A stretch of 7,875 nucleotides of DNA, from the NCBI GenBank assembly GCA_014796635.1, contig JAAVIK010000002.1, forward strand, positions 144,363 through 152,237. Reading direction: 5' to 3'. The position numbers and the translations under genes were made by a program. The notes beneath the pieces are model-generated. The model searched no databases and was not told where the DNA came from. It saw only the letters and a program-made list of their open reading frames with translations. Source of the DNA: Alistipes sp. Its GTDB lineage: Bacteria > Bacteroidota > Bacteroidia > Bacteroidales > Rikenellaceae. Below are positions 4,662 to 7,875 of this stretch, piece by piece. Numbering within the stretch: position 1 is the first letter of the stretch; the number at the start of each line of letters is the position of its first letter.

Positions 4662-6848
4662 ATGGGACGCAAACTGCTGCATACGGTTTTTCTGTGGGGG
4701 GCTCTGCTGGCAGGCGCCGCCTGCACGGACGAACCGGCCGAAATACCGGGCAAGCCGGGCGAGGGGGCCGTTTCGATCGCCATCGCCCTGCCCCGGAGCC
4801 GTACGACGGCCGACGAGGAAGCCTACCGGCAATACCTGCGGGAGCACAGCGCGATCCGGGTCTATAAATACGGCACCGACGAAGCGGGCGAACCCACCAA
4901 GGAGCTGATCCGCCGCTACGACTCGCTCGACGCCATGCCGACCTCGCTGTGGCTGCTGGCCGGCGAATATGCGATCGCAGTCGAAGCGGGCAGCAAGGCC
5001 GAAGCGACGTTCGACGAGCCCAGCTACCGGGGCGAACAGGATTTCAGAATCGTCGAGGGGGCGTCGACCTCGGTGACGGTCAACTGCCGGCTCCTCAACA
5101 CCCTCGTGAGGGTGGAGTACGACCGGACGATCGCCAAGACGTTCAACGAATCGTTCGGCACGACCGTGGCGATCGACGAGAGCTACGACCAAGGCCGCAT
5201 CGACGCCGGCAAAGTCCTCTCTCTCACCTACGAGGAGACGAAAACGGGCTACTTCATCCTGCCGGAAAATGCCGCGACGTTCTGCTGGCAATTCTGCGGC
5301 AAAGGCGAAAAGGAGGGCGAACCGCTCGAACTGACCAAAACGGGATCGAAAGCCTTGACGGCCGAGACGGGCATCTGCTACCAGCTCAAACTCAAATACT
5401 CGCCGGACCTGGGCGGCACGCTCGAGTTCACGCTCACGCTCGACGAATCGGTCGAGGAGATATTCGACCCGGTCGTTTTCCAGCCCAACCCGCAGATCGC
5501 GGGCGACGGATTCGAGACCGGAGAGCCGCAGGCGTTCGTCGAGGGCGAACTCGGCTACCGGATATCGTCCATCGCCGACATGCAGGAGATACAGGTGCAG
5601 GTCGACGGCGCGACGTTCGCGGTACCGGCGACGGAAGCCTATGCGGAAGATGCGAACGGCATCGCGGTCGATTTCGAGAATTCCACCTCCCTGCGCTTGG
5701 TGCTGGGCGAAAAGTTCTTCGCCCGACTGAGCGGCGGCCCCCACACGCTGACCGTGACGGCTATCGACCGAGACGGCGGCGAGGGCATCAAGGAGACCAT
5801 AGTACGCACGCAGGGAGCGCTGCCCGCCCCGGAAAACCCGTGGTTCGACGATCGGGTATGGCGCGGCTGCGTCCTGCGTCCGGCCTCGACGGTGACGATG
5901 GAATACCGCAAACAGGGCGAAACCCGATGGACCGCCGCGACGCTGACGCAGACGGCCGAGGAGACCTATTCGATGCCGGCCGCCATAGCCGCCTTGGGCA
6001 GCGCCTACGAATACCGTCTGTCGATCGACGGCACGACGATCGGCGCCGCACAGCAGGCATCCTACCCGCTGGGACCGCAGGTCTACAACGCAGGGTTCGA
6101 GATATGGACGGGCTCCTCGCCGCTGGTGCCCTACACCTCGGAGACCGACCGCAACGACCAGTGGTGGGACACGGGCAACCACGGCTCGTCGACGATGAAC
6201 AAGAACGTAACGACCAACGCGAACGACGCCCGCCCCGGCTCGGCCGGCGCGACTTCGGCCTGCCTCAACTCGCAGTTCGTAGGATTGGGATCGATCGGCA
6301 AGTTCGCGGCGGGCAACATCTTCGTAGGCAAATACCTCGGAACCAACGGCACCGACGGCGTGATCGGATTCGGCAAGCCGTTCGGGTTCACCTATCGGCC
6401 CCGACAGCTGAAATTCTGGTACAAGGGCACCGTGGGCTCGGTGGATTATGCCGGCGGCAGCGTAAGCAAGGGGGATGCGGACGTCAACCAGGTCTACATC
6501 TGCCTCTGCAAAATGGACGGACCCCACATCGTCGACACCCGCTACTCCGATACGTTCCTCGACTTCGCGGCGAACAGCAAGACCATGCCCTACTGCACCC
6601 ATATCAACGGAAAGAGCAGCGCCAACGACCGGGACGACGGCCACATCATCGCCTGGGCCGAGTGGACCAACTCGCAGTCGATGGCGGAGTGGACCGAGAT
6701 CGTCCTCGACCTGCACTACAACGAAGAATACGAGGGCGAGGTGCCGACCTACCTGATGCTGACCGCCTCGGCCAGCAAGTACGGCGACTATTTCGCCGGC
6801 TCGTCGTCGAGCTGCATATACCTCGACGACATGGAACTGATCTACTAA
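4662..6848 (+). CDS. DUF4493-PCMD lipoprotein (728 aa), putative carbohydrate-binding surface protein
   Basis: The start ATG 4662 lies 6 bases after the previous TAA and opens a lipoprotein signal ending LAGAAC (C21), followed by TDEP. Domains in order: DUF4493 at about 33-268, with LLAGEYAIAVEAG (98-110), PSYRGEQDFRIVEG (120-133), CRLLNTLVRVEYD (142-154) and GYFILP (196-201); a module at about 269-383 that resembles the VWPGH repeats of the preceding protein, ending GPHTLTVTAIDRDGG (359-373); an Fn3/Ig-like stretch at about 385-470; and a C-terminal PCMD domain (Pfam 'putative carbohydrate metabolism domain') at about 474-728. PCMD hallmarks visible are NAGFEIW (476-482), FAAGNIFVGKY (548-558), FGKPFGFTYRPRQLKFWYKG (570-589), KYGDYFAGSSSS (706-717) and the terminal YLDDMELIY. 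PCMD is a jelly-roll-type domain, so glycan binding is plausible, but hydrolase activity is not shown. As the largest DUF4493 protein and the only one with PCMD, it could be the distal or ligand-binding member of the set. No frameshift is seen; a G6 run (4696-4701) lies in the signal peptide. Confidence 0.87.
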   Translation: MGRKLLHTVFLWGALLAGAACTDEPAEIPGKPGEGAVSIAIALPRSRTTADEEAYRQYLREHSAIRVYKYGTDEAGEPTKELIRRYDSLDAMPTSLWLLAGEYAIAVEAGSKAEATFDEPSYRGEQDFRIVEGASTSVTVNCRLLNTLVRVEYDRTIAKTFNESFGTTVAIDESYDQGRIDAGKVLSLTYEETKTGYFILPENAATFCWQFCGKGEKEGEPLELTKTGSKALTAETGICYQLKLKYSPDLGGTLEFTLTLDESVEEIFDPVVFQPNPQIAGDGFETGEPQAFVEGELGYRISSIADMQEIQVQVDGATFAVPATEAYAEDANGIAVDFENSTSLRLVLGEKFFARLSGGPHTLTVTAIDRDGGEGIKETIVRTQGALPAPENPWFDDRVWRGCVLRPASTVTMEYRKQGETRWTAATLTQTAEETYSMPAAIAALGSAYEYRLSIDGTTIGAAQQASYPLGPQVYNAGFEIWTGSSPLVPYTSETDRNDQWWDTGNHGSSTMNKNVTTNANDARPGSAGATSACLNSQFVGLGSIGKFAAGNIFVGKYLGTNGTDGVIGFGKPFGFTYRPRQLKFWYKGTVGSVDYAGGSVSKGDADVNQVYICLCKMDGPHIVDTRYSDTFLDFAANSKTMPYCTHINGKSSANDRDDGHIIAWAEWTNSQSMAEWTEIVLDLHYNEEYEGEVPTYLMLTASASKYGDYFAGSSSSCIYLDDMELIY

Positions 6849-6858
6849 CCGCCGACGC

Positions 6859-7653
6859 ATGACCTTTCTACGCCACGCACTGCTCGCCGCCGCCCTATGG
6901 GGTGCGACCCTGCATGCTGCGGCACGCGGCGAAGCGCCGGCCGCCGACACGACGGCGCTGCCGACGATCAACGAACTGCGGCAGCAGCGCGGGCTGGTGG
7001 ATGTAAAACATGTGTTCGTGCCGGCGGGACAATGGATTTTCGGAGGCTCGGTCTCCTACTCGACCCACACCAACAGCAACTACACGTTCTTCATCATCGA
7101 GGGCATCGACAGCGACGGCTACACGTTCAAGGTGTCGCCGATGATCGGCTACGCCCTGCGCGACAACTCGGCCGTGGGCCTGCGTCTGATCTATTCGCGA
7201 ACCCTGCTGCGGGTCGACGGGGGCCAACTGAGCCTCGGCGACGAGGAGAGCGGAACCAACATCCGGGCCGACTACTATTATTCGCTCAAGCACTCCTACT
7301 CGGCGGCCGTTTTCTGGCGCCAGTACATCCCGCTGGGACGCAACAAGCGCTTCGCCCTGTTCAACGAAATGTCGCTGCAAATGGGCGGGCACCAGACTAA
7401 ATTCGCGGCCGACACCCCCATTCGGGGCACCTACGAAACGGGCACCTCGATCGCTCTGGGCGTCTCGCCGGGGCTGATCGCTTTCGCCACCAACACGATG
7501 GCTATCGAGATCAACATCGGCGTGATGGGCATCAGCTACACCCATTCGCGCCAGATCAAGAACCAGGTCGAAACGGCCGATATCCGCACCAGCAACATGA
7601 ACTTCCGCATCAACCCCCTCTCCATCGGACTGGGCGTTTCGTTCCACCTCTGA
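6859..7653 (+). CDS. Outer-membrane beta-barrel protein (264 aa), function unknown
   Basis: This starts 10 bases after the PCMD gene and has a cleavable Sec signal, roughly MTFLRHALLAAALWGATLHA with cleavage near AAA-RG (about residue 23); there is no lipobox. After a short periplasmic-like lead (LPTINELRQQRGLVDVK, 34-50) comes a run of amphipathic beta-strands joined by polar loops: about 58-68, 87-100, 104-115, 134-155, 165-176, 196-207, 212-227 and 247-264. The loops hold charged segments such as DGGQLSLGDEESG (120-132) and HSRQIKNQVETAD (229-241). The last strand, NPLSIGLGVSFHL, has the alternating pattern and near-terminal aromatic residue of barrel proteins. The size fits an 8- to 10-stranded barrel. 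Known small barrels serve as anchors, pores or assembly partners; which applies is not visible. Its place in an operon of surface lipoproteins suggests it anchors, exports or holds them, which is inference. Confidence 0.72.
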   Translation: MTFLRHALLAAALWGATLHAAARGEAPAADTTALPTINELRQQRGLVDVKHVFVPAGQWIFGGSVSYSTHTNSNYTFFIIEGIDSDGYTFKVSPMIGYALRDNSAVGLRLIYSRTLLRVDGGQLSLGDEESGTNIRADYYYSLKHSYSAAVFWRQYIPLGRNKRFALFNEMSLQMGGHQTKFAADTPIRGTYETGTSIALGVSPGLIAFATNTMAIEINIGVMGISYTHSRQIKNQVETADIRTSNMNFRINPLSIGLGVSFHL

Positions 7654-7666
7654 CCTGCCGCGCACG

Positions 7667-7875
7667 ATGAAAACCCGAACGCTACATATCCTCTGGCTCT
7701 CAGGGCTGCTGCTGACGGCTCCCGCGCTCCGTGCTTCGGCCGCCGACACGACGCTCGCCGCACCGATGCAGGAGGAGGCCCCCGACGACAGGAAACCCCT
7801 TGCCGGAACGCCGCTCCCCCCGGACGAAGAAGTCTCCGACGAGCCGGCCATGGATATCGAAGCGGAATCCGTGAC
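7667..7875 (+). CDS. Start of an exported protein of unknown family, cut by the window end
   Basis: ATG 7667 lies 13 bases after the barrel gene's TGA. The frame stays open for 69 codons to the window edge. It begins MKTRTLHILWLSGLLLTAPA and continues LRASA-ADTT, a clear Sec signal peptide with cleavage probable at ASA-AD (about residue 25). The mature start is an acidic, proline-containing and probably unstructured segment: MQEEAPDDRKPLAGTPLPPD (34-53), then EEVSDEPAMDIEAES. Such a segment could be a flexible linker before a barrel or a periplasmic domain, but no domain is visible yet. There is no lipobox cysteine, so it is not a lipoprotein. The short gap and shared strand place it in the same operon. 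Note the signal regions of this and the preceding protein share the pattern A-ADTT-A. Confidence 0.7.
   Translation, partial: MKTRTLHILWLSGLLLTAPALRASAADTTLAAPMQEEAPDDRKPLAGTPLPPDEEVSDEPAMDIEAESV

Larger units (their letters stand above)
286..7875 (+). other. Predicted operon of surface lipoproteins and outer-membrane proteins (continues past the window)
   Basis: Six consecutive genes on one strand have gaps of 2, 15, 6, 10 and 13 bases, preceded by one good promoter and a strong upstream terminator. I see no hairpin with a T-run and no TAnnTTTG element in any gap. All six products carry export signals: four lipoprotein type and two Sec type. The order is fimbrillin-like protein, three DUF4493 proteins of growing length, a barrel, and an unknown exported protein. 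Co-transcription is strongly suggested by spacing; the true 3' end is unknown. Confidence 0.8.

Noticed and set aside
4696..4701. G6 run in the signal peptide of the PCMD gene as a phase-variation switch
   Set aside because: Six identical bases is short for slipped-strand switching and expected by chance in GC-rich DNA. T6 at 1835-1840 and C6 at 7816-7821 are similar. Strain comparison would be needed to revive the idea.
4949..6862. A 637-codon plus-strand frame overlapping the PCMD gene in another phase
   Set aside because: Highly Arg-rich out-of-phase shadow of a gene with clear domains and a correct lipoprotein signal.
1998..6971. A 1,657-codon open frame on the minus strand spanning the three DUF4493 genes
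   Set aside because: Its codons are exact reverse complements of the plus-strand codons, since genes 2-4 share one frame. It stays open only because TTA, CTA and TCA are absent from those genes. The protein is Arg/Gly/Val-rich with no domain or signal, while the plus strand encodes recognised families.
6895..7851. A 318-codon minus-strand frame opposite the barrel gene
   Set aside because: In register with the barrel gene and ends at its CTA codon at 6895. Shadow frame.
286..7875. SusC/SusD polysaccharide-utilisation locus
   Set aside because: No TonB-dependent receptor, SusD-like protein or glycoside hydrolase is visible. Carbohydrate binding is suggested only by PCMD and the jelly-roll-like tail, so calling this a PUL is unsupported within the window.

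Overview
The window looks like part of a chromosome from a GC-rich member of the Bacteroidota, probably an Alistipes-like (Rikenellaceae) gut bacterium. Four signs support this. The protein families (fimbrillin-like, DUF4493, PCMD) are typical of Bacteroidales. The only good promoter has the Bacteroidota -7 element TAnnTTTG. Most gene starts lack a strong Shine-Dalgarno sequence. The genes use GC-ending codons almost exclusively. The genus is an inference from composition and gene content, not from a marker gene.

Layout, all on the + strand. Positions 1-78 are the last 25 codons of an upstream gene, probably an S9-family (prolyl oligopeptidase-type) peptidase. A strong hairpin followed by a T-run (86-119) ends that unit. 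A Bacteroidota-type promoter (about 231-262) then starts a compact operon that continues past the window end: a fimbrillin-like lipoprotein with an extra C-terminal module (286-2034); three DUF4493 lipoproteins of increasing size (2037-2879, 2895-4655, 4662-6848), the second with two copies of a 'VWPGH' module and the third ending in a PCMD domain; an outer-membrane beta-barrel protein (6859-7653); and the start of another exported protein (7667-7875, cut by the window). The gaps are 2, 15, 6, 10 and 13 bases, and no internal terminator or second promoter was seen.

How the genes may work together. All six operon proteins carry export signals. Four have lipoprotein signals with acidic residues just after the lipidated cysteine, which fits export to the cell surface in this phylum. 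The DUF4493 proteins share a common N-terminal domain and differ in what is added after it: nothing, two repeat modules, or a repeat-like module plus a likely Fn3/Ig-like domain plus PCMD. My working model is a surface adhesive or glycan-binding appendage, or a set of surface lipoproteins, with the barrel protein or proteins in the same outer membrane. This is a hypothesis from domain content and operon structure. No enzyme, secretion motor, toxin, phage or mobile element is visible in the operon.

The very long reverse-strand reading frames are not genes. They exist because TTA, CTA and TCA codons are almost absent from the real genes; the five that remain all fall in the first 13 codons of a gene, in or at the signal peptide.
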